From: Apoderus coryli
Taxonomy: Eukaryota; Arthropoda; Insecta; Coleoptera; Attelabidae
DNA length: 64,000 bases
NCBI GenBank assembly: GCA_911728435.2
Contig: OU452198.1
Location: 31,649,902 to 31,713,901, forward strand
Direction: 5' to 3'
The notes beneath the pieces are model-generated. The model was not told the origin of the DNA. It searched no databases and saw only the letters and a program-made list of their open reading frames with translations. Positions 51,241 through 62,736 of this stretch are shown here, one piece after another. The translations under genes were made by a program, and so were the position numbers. Within the stretch, counting starts at the first letter, position 1, and the number at the start of each line of letters is the position of its first letter.

Positions 51241-51581
51241 TATACAGGGTGAATCACGACTAACGATTTATTAATTATAGCAAAACTACTTCGAATTGGT
51301 TTAATATAAACGAAATATCAATGTTCAGTTGTTTTTAAAAAATAAAATACTATGACATGAAATTATTATCATTTTTTTTAAAGTAATCCATTTCGTAGAG
51401 GAGCGGTGATTATAGGTATCTTAAATGAAACGTCAGCTTCAGAAAATATTCAAATATGTACCTACCTATTCAAATTATTGAAATTTTGTCAGACATGTTG
51501 TCTCATCATCAGTGACATGGTTACAAAAACATTTCCATTATTATCAAAGAAGGTTGAACAAATTTAAATATATATGGTGTC

Positions 51582-52382
51582 TCACCGGGAAGGGATTCGA
51601 TCGATTATGGCGAAACTACACTGTGGAACAATCCGAAAATCTGGTGTAGTACGTAGGTCGACGGGACCAATTCGGCTAAAATGTTTTCAAGGATCTAGTA
51701 CTTCCGGTTATACACAATTGTTGATTAATTTGGCAAGTGTCATATTTATTTGCTTTCTAAAGCCATCATGGCCAACTAAAATCCTTTAAATTTCAAAGTC
51801 ATTGTAATAGGAAAATGTAAAATTGTCAATATTTTGAAAACTATAAATTTTTGGAATAGACATCCTGTAATAAACTTGCCCTAATTTTTTATGCAAAAAA
51901 AATAAAAAATTTATAAAAATGGGGGTTGCTAGTTAAGAAATTTTGAATTTTGACACTTTTTTCAATTTTATTTTTTATCCTTTTTTTCAAATACCCTGTA
52001 TTAATACTTACTAAAAAATATACGTAGGCGCCTAACGTCGGTCTATAGATCTAGGATATTCTAGCAAATGAAATTATTAAAGCTTCCATATAATAAAAAT
52101 TTGTTATTATTCTTTATTCTGAAAACGTCATTTATGACATCAAATTTAAAATATTTCGAAAACGGCTGGAGATAGGTGTAACATATTATTATGCATGAAA
52201 TGTCTTTAGAATTACAAAGAGTTGTATTGAAATAAGGAAGTTTACATCAATTTCCGCTATAACCAGAAGTACTGGATTCTTGAAAACATTTTAGCCGAAT
52301 TGGTCCCGTCGACCTACGTACTATACCAGATTGTTCCACAGTGCAGTTTCTCCATAATCGATCGAATCCCTTCCCGGTGGGC
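51582..52382. mobile_element. ~800-bp foldback with ~140-bp arms
   Basis: The left arm CACCGGGAAGGGATTCGATC and its complement near 52380 continue complementary through GTAGGTCGACGGGACCAATT and CGGCTAAAATGTTTTCAAG. The interior is AT-rich and noncoding. Confidence 0.8.
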
Positions 52383-52385
52383 AGG

Positions 52386-53330
52386 TTCAATATAAGTGGG
52401 TCTGCGCCGGACCCTTCACTGCGACCACCGAGGGTCTATTGCGGCTTCACCTAACAGCTCAATCTTCTTAATAAAGTCGATTATTTTTCTGGGCGAGCTT
52501 TCTTTTAGAGTCGCTGGTAGAAGGGTTACATCACCAAATATTGCGAATCTGGTTCTAGCTACAGCTGGGAAGAACACAGTACATGTTCCGCCATTTCATC
52601 ATCCTCCAGACACAATTGGTACTCGGAATTTTCCAAGAGACCCAACCTCGAGAGATGATGATTCAAACAGTATATAGTCCAACCAGGCAGCGTAGATGAG
52701 ATCTACTCATATCCCCTGGCCTTTGATTTCGATGGGTTAATGAACTTCATTGAGTGTACCAAACCTGGATGATTTTGCCAAAAGTTCTGAACTTTTGTCG
52801 TCATCCAGGTATTAAGTATGTATTTGACAGTGCTAAACGCTATGCCAGTTGCGGGTTCTCGTCCGATGAATTCTCCTTCAGCCCCTTCTCTTGCCAGAGA
52901 GTCTGCCATTTCATTCCCCCTGGTCTGGGATCCAGACCAGACTCAGGTTATTATTTCTCCCAATATTAGAGAGTCTGTTTTGACAATTCCACACTGTTCT
53001 GGATCTTGATGAGCTTAGGGCCTTTATAGCCGCTTGGCTATCAGAGAAAATGTTTATTGACTTTCGCGCTCCTGAGCACACAGATCAATGGCCAGAACTT
53101 CTGCCTGGAATACAGTAGCGTGAGAACCCAGACATTGAGAAATTTTTGTCTTGGGTCTGCTTCCGTAGACTTTCAATGCCGGCCAGCAGTCTGTTGTCTT
53201 CCATATGTGCCTCTACCATACATCGAGTAGTATGATATAATTTGTATGTAGTCCACCTGGCCTCCTCCAGAACTATATGAGGAGCAGTTAAATCCAGGAG
53301 TACCTCCATAGTGTAAAGTATGCATTTATT
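52386..53330 (-). mobile_element. LINE fragment with RNase H domain
   Basis: The minus strand gives an RNase H domain in broken frames: LLDLTAPHIVLEEARW upstream, IFSDSQAAIKALSSSRSRT (53000-53060), LSLVWIPDQ and MADSLAREGAEGEF (52870-52910). Its end, LLPATLKESSPRKIIDFIKK, is at 52440-52520. Non-LTR elements of the I/R1/Loa groups carry RNase H after reverse transcriptase; here the RT is absent. Confidence 0.75.
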
Positions 53331-53649
53331 AGATATAGACTGTGAATCACATCTCCCGGCTTATCGCTGATTTAGTAAAAACGTTTGTGATATATGTGGG
53401 CATGATTAGCGACATAAGAAAACAGAATACATCTAGCTCTTGTACGATACGTTTGATATTAAAAATTATTAAATACTTATAAGTTGTGCAGTTTTCATTT
53501 TAAAAATTTTACAATAGCTGCTGACGGTGTGGAGGATAATGCACCAGTAACAGTCGAACATATAAGCTTGAAAGAAAGACATAGCTAGAGGTGGAGAACT
53601 ATCGATTGTTTTCGATAAGATTCAAAAAAACGAAATTTTTAAAACTTTT

Positions 53650-54105
53650 GACCAGGAATCTGATGGAATAGCAACATATTTGCTATTTTTAATATTTTTT
53701 TTTGAGCCTCTGACGGCTCATTACTGGGTATAACGTATAAAATATTTCGCATCAAGCAAAGTTACAATATTTCTGAATCCAGTGTCATTGACAATATCAA
53801 ATGGTTGCAAATCGGTAGCAATCATTAATGTAACCGACTTGTCAATTTGTTGCTTTCGTTTCGAATGTTCGTCATATTCCATATCTCTCAAAAAAAAGGA
53901 CTTATTGATCTGAGAGAGGATCGAGTACTGAAACCTGCAGAAGCAGAGGTGCAGGCACTATTGTCGTAAACCAAATCCCTGTCTACTGCACCTACTAGGT
54001 TGGGGTGAAATATTTTTAGATGGTCATTAAGATTTTTTGTTTTGCAACTTGTTTTATATTCTTTGCCGCAATTTAGACATTTGGAAAAAAAATATTCTTG
54101 GATAT
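53650..54105 (-). pseudogene. BED-finger hAT transposase relic
   Basis: The minus strand starts with CLNCGKEYKTS...LNDHLKIFHP, a BED-type zinc finger (C-x2-C...H-x4-H). It is followed by FFLRDMEYDEHSKRKQQID and PFDIVNDTGFRNIVTLLDAK, the usual segment after the finger in hAT/ZBED proteins. Only the N-terminal third remains. Confidence 0.6.
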
Positions 54106-54301
54106 TTTGAGGAATGACATATATTTATTTGATATTTATTGTCTTTTATTACTCGTCCCATTTTCGGTATTACCCGCATTTTTCATTTGAATCGTTGAAT
54201 CCAGCTCAATTCCGACTATCGAAAACTTTCAACAATGGTCTCCAAAACGCCATATTCCAACAGTTAAAAAAAATAAATATAAAATATAGAAACTAAATAG
54301 A

Positions 54302-54329
54302 AAATAGGTATCATATATGATACCTATTT
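54302..54329. repeat. Perfect 28-bp palindrome
   Basis: AAATAGGTATCATA followed directly by its exact complement. It sits 40 bp left of the third DD41D element. Confidence 0.9.
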
Positions 54330-54369
54330 CCATTCCCATAACCATAACCATAATGAATCACCCTGTATA

Positions 54370-56567
54370 CAGGGTGATTCATTATGGTTGCAACAAACGA
54401 AAACTGGAGATTCCTGAAAACAATTCAAGGATTTTTTGCCATTGAACACATGTCCGCAAATGCTTCGTTATCGAGATACAGGGTGTCCAAATTTAGTGAT
54501 CAAATTAACTTTTTTGTTTATTTCTCAAAAACTAGCCAACCGATTTTGACAAAATTTACATGCATTTGAGGGCAGATAACCTAAAATATTCTGAATTATT
54601 TTGGCTTTCATTAACTGTTCAGTGGCGTAGATATAGGGGGTATTTGAATAAATTTTACACATAAATTAGTTAAACACAGCTTTAACAAGCTTCAGTATTT
54701 TAAATTATTACTTTTTTAAAAAGAGCAACTTATAAGCTACAAAAAAGTTAATTACGTCAATGTTGTGGTTTCTACCATTTTTATGGAAACCGATAAATTG
54801 CAAGTTAATGGTAGATTTAAATCAAAATAACGTTTACCAGAAATCAAAATGAAAAATCAAAGTTGCCGTGGCAAACGATTTAATAAGAACAAATTACTTA
54901 ACAACAAATTTTAAGGCCTATCAGTACAATTAAAAATTTAACAATAAAAAAGCTAAACTCGATATTAAAATAACAAAATTAATAACAACTGTTTAAACTG
55001 CCCTCAATTGACAGTAATGCATATTTCACATCTTTCAACTAATGAATTTCTGGCTCTAATAAGGATATCTTAATGTCCTAGCAGCTTCATGAATTATCTC
55101 CAGTAGTTGGTTTTCATTTATAATTGGTACACTGTATACCAATTGTTTCATGCACCCCCATAAAAAGAAGTCGAGCGGATTCAGATCTGGTGATCTTGGA
55201 GGCCACTCAATGGAACCTCCCAAACCCATCAAATTGTTTCCAAACAGTTGATTTAAAACTTTAGTTACATGTCTACCACGGTGCGCAGGGGCTCCGTCAT
55301 GTTGATACCACATGTTTTGAACAATATTCAGAGGTACATCCTCAATAAATTCGGGTAGGCGGTTGTGTAGGAAAAGACTGTATTGCTTTGAGTTTAAATG
55401 CTCATTAATTACGAACAACGGCAATAACTGATTGTTAAACATGCCACCCCCAAACATTGATACTAAAACGTTATTGAAAATTTCGCGGCCTAATAGCACG
55501 AGGGTTGTTTAAAGACTATACATGTTCATTATGGTTTGTATTTCTGCCATCTCTAGTAAAACTTGCTTCATCTGACCAGAGCACTTTCTCTAAAAATCTT
55601 TCATTTCCTTGATGCTTACCAAGAACCCAATTACAAAATAGTAGGCACCTTTCACGGTCTCCAAGATGTAGGGCCTGGACATCTTGATGATGATAGAGAT
55701 ACAGCATTTCTCGATTTAATAGTCTCCAAACAGTTGTTCGAGGTAATGCCAATTGAGTTGGTATTCTTCTAGTGCTTCTTTTCGGATCGTCTAAAACTAA
55801 ATCCACTATGTTTTCTTCAGTTTGAATATTTAGACGATGCAGTCGTTTGTTAAATCTAGGTATACTGCTACCTATCGTTCTAAGGCTGTGAAATGTAACC
55901 GTCCATGTTTTGTCATATGGATGACGTCTATTAGGATACCTAATTTGGTATTCTCTGGCCGCTGCTCTTGCATATTAAAAACAACTACGAAATAATAAAA
56001 CAATTTTAACTAATTTAAATTTGTTGCTGTCAAAGTTTTTTTTTATTGTTGCGGCATTCGTTTTCCATGGCAACTTTGATTTTTCATTTGGGTTTCTGGT
56101 AAACGTTATTTTGATTTAAATTTACCATTAACTTGCAATTTATCGGTCTCCATAAAAATGGTAGAAATCACAACATCGACGTAATCAACTTTTTTGTAGC
56201 TTATAAGTTGCTCTTTTTTAAAAAGTAATAATTTAAAATAATGGAGCTTGTCAAAGCTGTCTTTAATTAATTTATGTGTAAAATTTACCCAAATGCCCCC
56301 TATATCTACGCCAATGAACAATTAATGAAAGCCAAAATAATGCAGATTATTTTGGGTTATCGTTGCCCAAATGCGTGTAAAATTTTGTCGAAATCGGTTA
56401 GCTAGTTTTTGGGAAATGAACAAGAAAGTTAATTTGACTACTAAATTTCGACACCCTGTATCTCGATAACGAAGCATTTGCGGACATGGATTCAATGGCA
56501 AAAAATCCTTGAATTGTTTTCAGGAATCTCCAGTTTTCGTTTGTTGCAACCATAATGAATCACCCTG
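54370..56567 (-). mobile_element. DD41D element with ~510-bp TIRs
   Basis: TA is on both sides (54368-54369 and 56568-56569). The arms 54370-54878 and 56058-56567 start CAGGGTGATTCATTATGGTT and stay complementary with modest divergence. It lies directly inside the right arm of the 9.4-kb inverted repeat. Confidence 0.92.
55056..55965 (-). pseudogene. DD41D transposase, broken by a stop and frameshifts
   Basis: The minus strand reads ARAAAREYQIRYPNRRHPYD, then VDLVLDDPKRSTRRI and PRTTVWRLL (HTH part), then LWSDEASFTRDG (first Asp), interrupted by a TAG at about 55513 and a shift near 55495. It resumes with NMWYQHDGAPAHRG (second Asp) and SPDLNPLDFFLWG (third Asp), 41 residues apart. The N-terminal ATG is not in frame. 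Relative to the intact copy at 27194 the three catalytic residues are retained. Confidence 0.85.
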
Positions 56568-56944
56568 TATATTACTTACTAAAAATACTTCTTTAACTGC
56601 GAAACTGGAAATAAGTATATCTCTCGACAACTACCACAATCCAAGAGATAATAATAAAACAAAATTAATCCGGGATAATAAACATGGTAGTACGCCCAGA
56701 GTGCAAAATGTGGCACTTTTAAAATACTCATTGCGATTAAGCAACTAGGTACTTGATCACCTATATATCTGACTGGTTGGATTTTTGTTATTCTCTTTCA
56801 TTCATCTTTCGTCTCTCGGGGATTTACAATGATGCACATACGCTCATCAAGTGAACGCTCAATAACAACATGCTATTAACAGATGTAATGCCCTGGTTTG
56901 AATCAGTACCTGGTAAAAGCCTCATTTTCAAATAAAATTTCTAC

Positions 56945-59018
56945 CAGTTCATACGCTTGGAAAATGGAACAGGAAATTAATAAAACAAATGTTGCTTTAT
57001 ATTTTCGTTTTAATATCATATTATTTATTGTTTATCATCTACTTTCAAGAGGTACACAATAAGATAATGAAAAATTTTGGGTACTATCTACAAATTAGGT
57101 ACATAACATAAATATTTAAAATTCACCGTCATTATTTTTATTCTTTAAACACCTAAAGTATGTAATTCCTATAATAATCTATTTTTATTGTATAATGTTT
57201 ATAAATTTATACCACATCCATTCATTTCTAATCTATTTTTTTTTTAAAGGTACATCATAAATTTGCACAAAATAATATCTACAAGTAATTAGCATTTTCT
57301 AATCAATAAATAATCGTTTTATACAGGGTGTGGGTACAATACCTGTGTAATATACAGGGCCTTGCAAAATAAGTGAAAATAAAGGGTAGTTTGTCTTATA
57401 AATGTCAGGTCACAACTTCACCCTTAACGAGTTATCATGAAGGAGAATTACATTTTCTATTTTTTTTAAATAACGAAAAACAAGAGAATGCTACAACTTT
57501 CAGAAGGTTATTAAAATACGTGTTTCACATACATATTATTTTGTTTACTTTTAAAAAGGAAAAATAATATTTAGATTGCCCAACTTATTTACAAAGTTTT
57601 TATCTACAACTTTTCCCAAAAAATCAACCGTTTTCTAAGAAAAAAATAAAATATGAAGTGTTGCATCTCAGAAAGAAACAGTTTATTGCATTCATCTGAA
57701 GTTGTGGCACACTACCCTTTATATTCAATAAGGAACTTTCCCTTAAAATGTCTTTCGTTTGTTGTGCAACACGCCTCTGTTCCGTCCTATATGGAAGTTC
57801 AAGTCTCTACGGGTCGCTCTGCTAAATCTTTTTTTTTCTCTACAAGCGTTTCCAACCAAATTTTATAATATTTTTTGTTTTTAAAATACTGCAAAAAAAA
57901 TTATAATATACAGAGTGTTAAATAAAAATAAAATAAAGTACAATAAGTATAATTGATGATCGATTATTTGAGTAATTTTTAGACAAAAAGGTCAAATAAA
58001 GATTCGGGCCCTCAAATATGGTCATCTTGAATACCCTTTACCCAATTATTGTTACTTGACAGTGTTAAGGTGTTAATTTATTTAATTATTTATTATTAGA
58101 TATATTATATTTATTTAAAATTAATTATTAAAAATTGACAAAGAACAGAGTTTTCACATGAGTAGTATGGATTTGTTATGGTCTTTTTTTTTGTGTTTTC
58201 TGTGAGGATTTTTTTAGTTGACCTATTAACCAACCAACTAACAAATTGATAATAATCAGAGGTCAAAAACACAGTAATTAAATTTATTAAGTCCAGTAGC
58301 GTCTCGCGCGGCACCTTAACAAAGGTTTTTCTTTTTATAAAAATTAGAAATTAATATAGCTTATAAATAAGTTGACAATTATATTGTCGAATGGTCTGTA
58401 CCAACTCGTTTGCCAAGGCAACCGTTAATTATTTGCTATCTTTTCTCAAGTTTCGTGTGAGGTCCAAGATATACAATTAAGTAGATTTTATTTATTTTCT
58501 CGAAAACTAAACAAAATACGAACAAAAAGACAAAAAAGTTGAATCTTCACTTGCTTAATCCAAGAAAAATATAAAAATTACAAAAAATGCAGTAAAGTAG
58601 ATTTTTTGTCAAAAATATTCATTAAGGTGGTTCGCAACATTTTTTCAAAAAAACGAATTGGTTAACATCAAAACAACTTCTGTTTGAAAATCTTCAGGGT
58701 CTCTTCAATAGATCGAAGAAGTCCTAGAGCTATGGATTGTTAGTTTTCTCGAAGCAAAAGCAGAGTTTGCTGCAAAGCAAAAGTCAACATTCGACAAAAA
58801 CAGAATCTTATTTCTCATTTGCATGAAGCAGTGGGACATGTTTTTTTAATTAATTTAATTAAATTAGAAGTAAATTCGGCCTTAAACACTACAAATAACC
58901 CCCCCTGCCAATTCAATTGGATAAAGGATATTTAAGCAGCAATTTTTTTTTTAAATTTGCGAACCCATGTTTATATGAACTTTTTGTCTAAAAATCATCG
59001 TCTATTATATGTATTGTA
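56945..59018. other. AT-rich, MITE fragments
   Basis: Contains single ends such as CAGGGTGTGGGTACAATACC (57325) and CAGAGTGTTAAATAAAA (57911), without visible partners. No gene. Confidence 0.4.
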
Positions 59019-59740
59019 CAGGTTGTCCAGATTTCGTTGTAATTGCAGGGTAGGTCTCTTATTGTGAAAGTTAGCAGGATGCGGTTTTCGCGACCAAATA
59101 AAAAATTAAATGTACGCCCATGGACTCCACATACAAACATCTATCAAATACCAAATTTACGATTACTATACAGGGTATATCAAAAATAATATTTTTAATG
59201 ATTTTGATTTTCTTGTATTTTTAATTTTATTATTTTAATAGTAGCTATGAAATTAACCACTTTGAGAAAAAAGTTTATTAGTGTTTTTTGCACAATTGGT
59301 GTAATAAATCACGGTTTTGAAAATAGTTTCATAAAATTTCAAAAAAACAAAAAATTCAAAATTATTAAAAATGTTATTTTTGATATACCCTGTATAGTAA
59401 TCGTAAATTTGGTACTTGAAATTGTAGTTTCAACACAAGCAGACGTTTTTATAAAGAATGACTTTTTTTTTCTAAATCGACAAATAAAAAAGTTTTTCCT
59501 CTTCGAAACTCTATCTGTGGACACATTGTATATTTCCAATAGCTGTTATAGTTTCCGAGATACGAGAGGAGCCCGAAAAGTTATTTTTTTGAAATCGGCC
59601 CTGTATATCGAAAACTACATTTGTTAAACAAAATATGATTAGGGCATCGTGAGTTTCACAAAAAAGTAGCAACGTGTCGCGAAAACTGCATATTGGTAAC
59701 TATCTCAATAACGGAGCTACAACGAAATCTGGACACCCTG
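59019..59740. mobile_element. 722-bp MITE, TA-flanked, with inner palindrome
   Basis: The ends CAGGTTGTCCAGATTTCGTT and the complement of the right end, CAGGGTGTCCAGATTTCGTT, sit at TA. A second inverted pair lies inside: ACCAAATTTACGATTACTAT followed by ACAGGGTATATCAAAAATAA at 59150-59190, against its complement at 59370-59415. Confidence 0.85.
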
Positions 59741-60832
59741 TACATATTTAATTAACACCCTGTATATAGTGTCATATTTAAAATAACCAAGTAGACATAT
59801 CTACTTCTGTTTTAACAAGCAAAGCAATTATTATAATAAAAATAATTTATCGGTCGAACTTTTCGAATATCTACGAGGTGGCATCAAAAAAGCGACTTGA
59901 AATATCGCTGGTTTTTTTTTTTTGTTATGTTTAGATATCAAGGATACAGTGTTTTTGTTTCTATACAAGATATCAAAACAATCTTGTAACTTACACACTG
60001 TATACGTTTAGAACACCCTGTATAAAGTAATGAAAAATATGCAAAATCATTTATATATGTATAATAAAATATAAATTAATTAAAACAACAAAAAAAATAA
60101 CTATACACAACAACATTAGATAATAATAAAAAGACAATAATAAAATATATTAAAAATTAATTATAATTATTAAAAATTAATAAAAGTGATTTTATGGACA
60201 AATAGTGTCCATAAATAGTGAAAACAAGTGTTTTATGTTTAATTAAAATTGTAAATAAAAAAAGGAACTATAAAATACAAGGTGTCCCAAACAGAAAGCT
60301 GATAATAATTCTGTATCAGGCCCTTAGTTATGTTCTATATTTGGGATACCCTGTAGATGAAGTAAAAACAGCAAATTCTACGCAGTCTGATATAAAGATA
60401 ATTACTATGAAGAATACTAAGGTTCTTGTCTACTTTTCGCTCAGACCTCGTAATTTTCAGATCATTGAAAAAAGTTTATAATAGGATACTATATATACAA
60501 AAGAATAGTTATAAGAAAAACATGTAACAACCAGACAAAACATTTAACAACATGCCTTAAACGGTATAATTACAGAGGTACACTGTGTCCAAAAAGTGTG
60601 TAATTTTAATATAGCGTATTTACATTAACAACTAACTAATGGTTGTTTATTTGGTTTTTATAATTAGTTATTTTGTTATAATTTAGCATTTTACCTAATT
60701 TCGTATTTAAATTATTATTAGTAAGGTACCTAAATTAACCTATTTACTATAAATTTTGTTCAAAATGAAGGAAAAATTACTTGTTTTATTAAATTGGTCC
60801 AAAATGGGTTGGTAGGTATTTTTTTACTTATA
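59741..60832. other. AT-rich, small repeats
   Basis: Includes a ~76-bp hairpin (60282-60357: CAAGGTGTCCCAAAC ... GTTTGGGATACCCTG-like ends) and isolated CACCCTGTATA ends at 59755 and 60013. No gene. Confidence 0.4.
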
Positions 60833-61758
60833 CAGACTGTCCCACCAAATCGATCTGTATATATCGTAGAAAGCTATACCTGGTCGGGCAGTACATTCGC
60901 CTCGATTTCTCATAGCCTAACAAAATTGAAATTTCAAATTTTGTTTGCGTGGGTGTATGTACGCCTACCAGGAGCATTTCACAAAAATGTTTTTAAATAT
61001 ACCGGGTGTCCCAGAAAAGTGTGGCATATCAAAGTTATATATTTTTTAATGGAATGGTGTTTTTTTGGATATTTTAAACACTTTGAATTAAATAAATTAA
61101 AGTTATTGTTATGATCCCTAGACCTAAATCTACCCATTTGTCCAATTTTTGCGTTTTATGCAAAAAATAGGGTCATTTTGAAAAACATTCTGTTCGTTCA
61201 TTTTTTTAGCTAAACTGTTAAAAATTTTAAAATTGCAAAATGATATACATTAGGTCGGTGTATAGTCCAATTGTAAATATTCTACAGGGTGGTCACAACT
61301 TTTTATTGTTCTTATCAATCAAATTTATTTAAATAACTTTCTTATTTTAAATAGCACACCCTATATTTTATAGCACCTGTAGATACTAATTAATGTTCTT
61401 AGGTGAAAAAAGTGTCGATAGAAAAGTTGTAGATCTTTTTATTACCTACAACTTTGCCATTTAACTTTTTTTGATAGGACTTGCAGTTTTACCGGAAATC
61501 GAGATTAACCGTTTTTTACCCTTAAAAACTCACCCCCTCCCCCTTCCCGACCTCAGATCACCCGTAATTTCTTTTCCTTTCATTTTTGTTATATTCTCTA
61601 CCTCATCCTACTATAATTTTTTTTAACTTTTTACCATTTTTAAAATTATCGACCCTGGTCTAAATTGCGTTGACAAAGTTACACTGCCAAATTTTAAAAA
61701 TTCCCCTATGTATAGTTTTCTATATACAGATCGATTTGGTTTCCGGTGGGACACCCCT
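60833..61758. mobile_element. 926-bp MITE, TA-flanked
   Basis: The left end CAGACTGTCCCACCAAATCG and the complemented right end AAGGGGTGTCCCACCGGAAA, then CCAAATCGATCTGTATATA on both sides. Inside are further ends (CGGGTGTCCCAG at 61003, CAGGGTGGTCAC at 61266). No coding. Confidence 0.7.
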
Positions 61759-62683
61759 TATACATTTTTTTTTTGAGAAAGTTAAACTACATTTTTACAA
61801 AACTAAATTTAAATTTCCAATGCCCAACAATCACTAATTTAATTTAAGCATAATATATTTTATTTACACAAGGTTGTATTTAAAATTTTATTAATAATGG
61901 TACTAGAAATAGGGAGACTCACATAAATGTCAAATGTTTAAAACAAAACTAAGGGTAGCTCTCCAGAAGGATTCCACATAACCTGACCGAAACTCAAAAA
62001 AACAGCCCCTATCAATTAGTGTAACGAAATGGTAAACAAATCCGTAGGGGTGTTCCAAGATGAACCCAATCCCATGAAAGATGGTCGCGCACGAAGCACT
62101 TCCAAGAAGTGTGACTGAGAGTTTCATTACTAGATTCTATCGATTTCACCAAAGTGCTCCAAGGGACTTAAACTCACTCGTCAGTGCAATAGTTGCAAAT
62201 TGAGGTTATAACACCTAAACTGGGAAGAATCTGAAATTTACACAAACTCACAGATCTATCAGTTTGCTGATACTCTTGAGATTCGAATAGAGACCTCTTT
62301 TTAAGCTCAGCAATTTTAAAGGCCATAATCGTCAACTCGTTGGTCGGGAGTTAACTCGGGAATTAAAATTGGACAGAAGAATCTCAAAAAAAAGGTTCCT
62401 TTGCTTATAGCACTGGACAACATTTTGCTCCTTTTGATCAACATAAGTAGCAAAAGGTTCTTGTGATCTATGTTTGAGGCGTCATACAGCCATTTCCAGA
62501 GCTGTGGGACGCTTAAGAGTTAATAATCAAGGTCGAAACATGACGCAGCAATAATACTTAGTCTGGAAAGACCTTGAAGATATCTAATCTCTTGTTCGTC
62601 AAAAAGGTGTTAGAGGGTAGAATATCACATGTGACAGCAGATCTTTGGTTCAGATTTTTGTACGATGCCACTTTTATCATTTT
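61759..62683. other. 3' flank of the right-edge gene
   Basis: No gene is recognised. This may hold 3'UTR of the minus-strand gene if polyadenylation is distal. Confidence 0.35.
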
Positions 62684-62689
62684 TTTATT
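62684..62689 (-). promoter_or_regulatory. Candidate poly(A) signal
   Basis: AATAAA on the minus strand, 48 nt beyond the stop codon of the right-edge gene. Identified by hexamer and position only. Confidence 0.4.
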
Positions 62690-62736
62690 GGAATTCTATG
62701 TTAGACTTAACTACTAAATCTAAATTCCAGCCAATT

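Larger units (their letters stand above)
47529..56944. mobile_element. 9.4-kb interval bounded by ~350-bp inverted repeats
   Basis: The arms 47529-47880 and 56572-56944 share long blocks in inverted order, for example AAATGAGGCTT, GATCAAGTA, TTGCTTAATC, ATGAGTATTTTAAA, ATCTCTTGGATTGTGGTAG and AAGAAGTATTTTTAGTAAGT. They read as the TIRs of one old transposon whose own transposase is the relic at 47960-49350. The remaining interior is later insertions. Confidence 0.7.
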
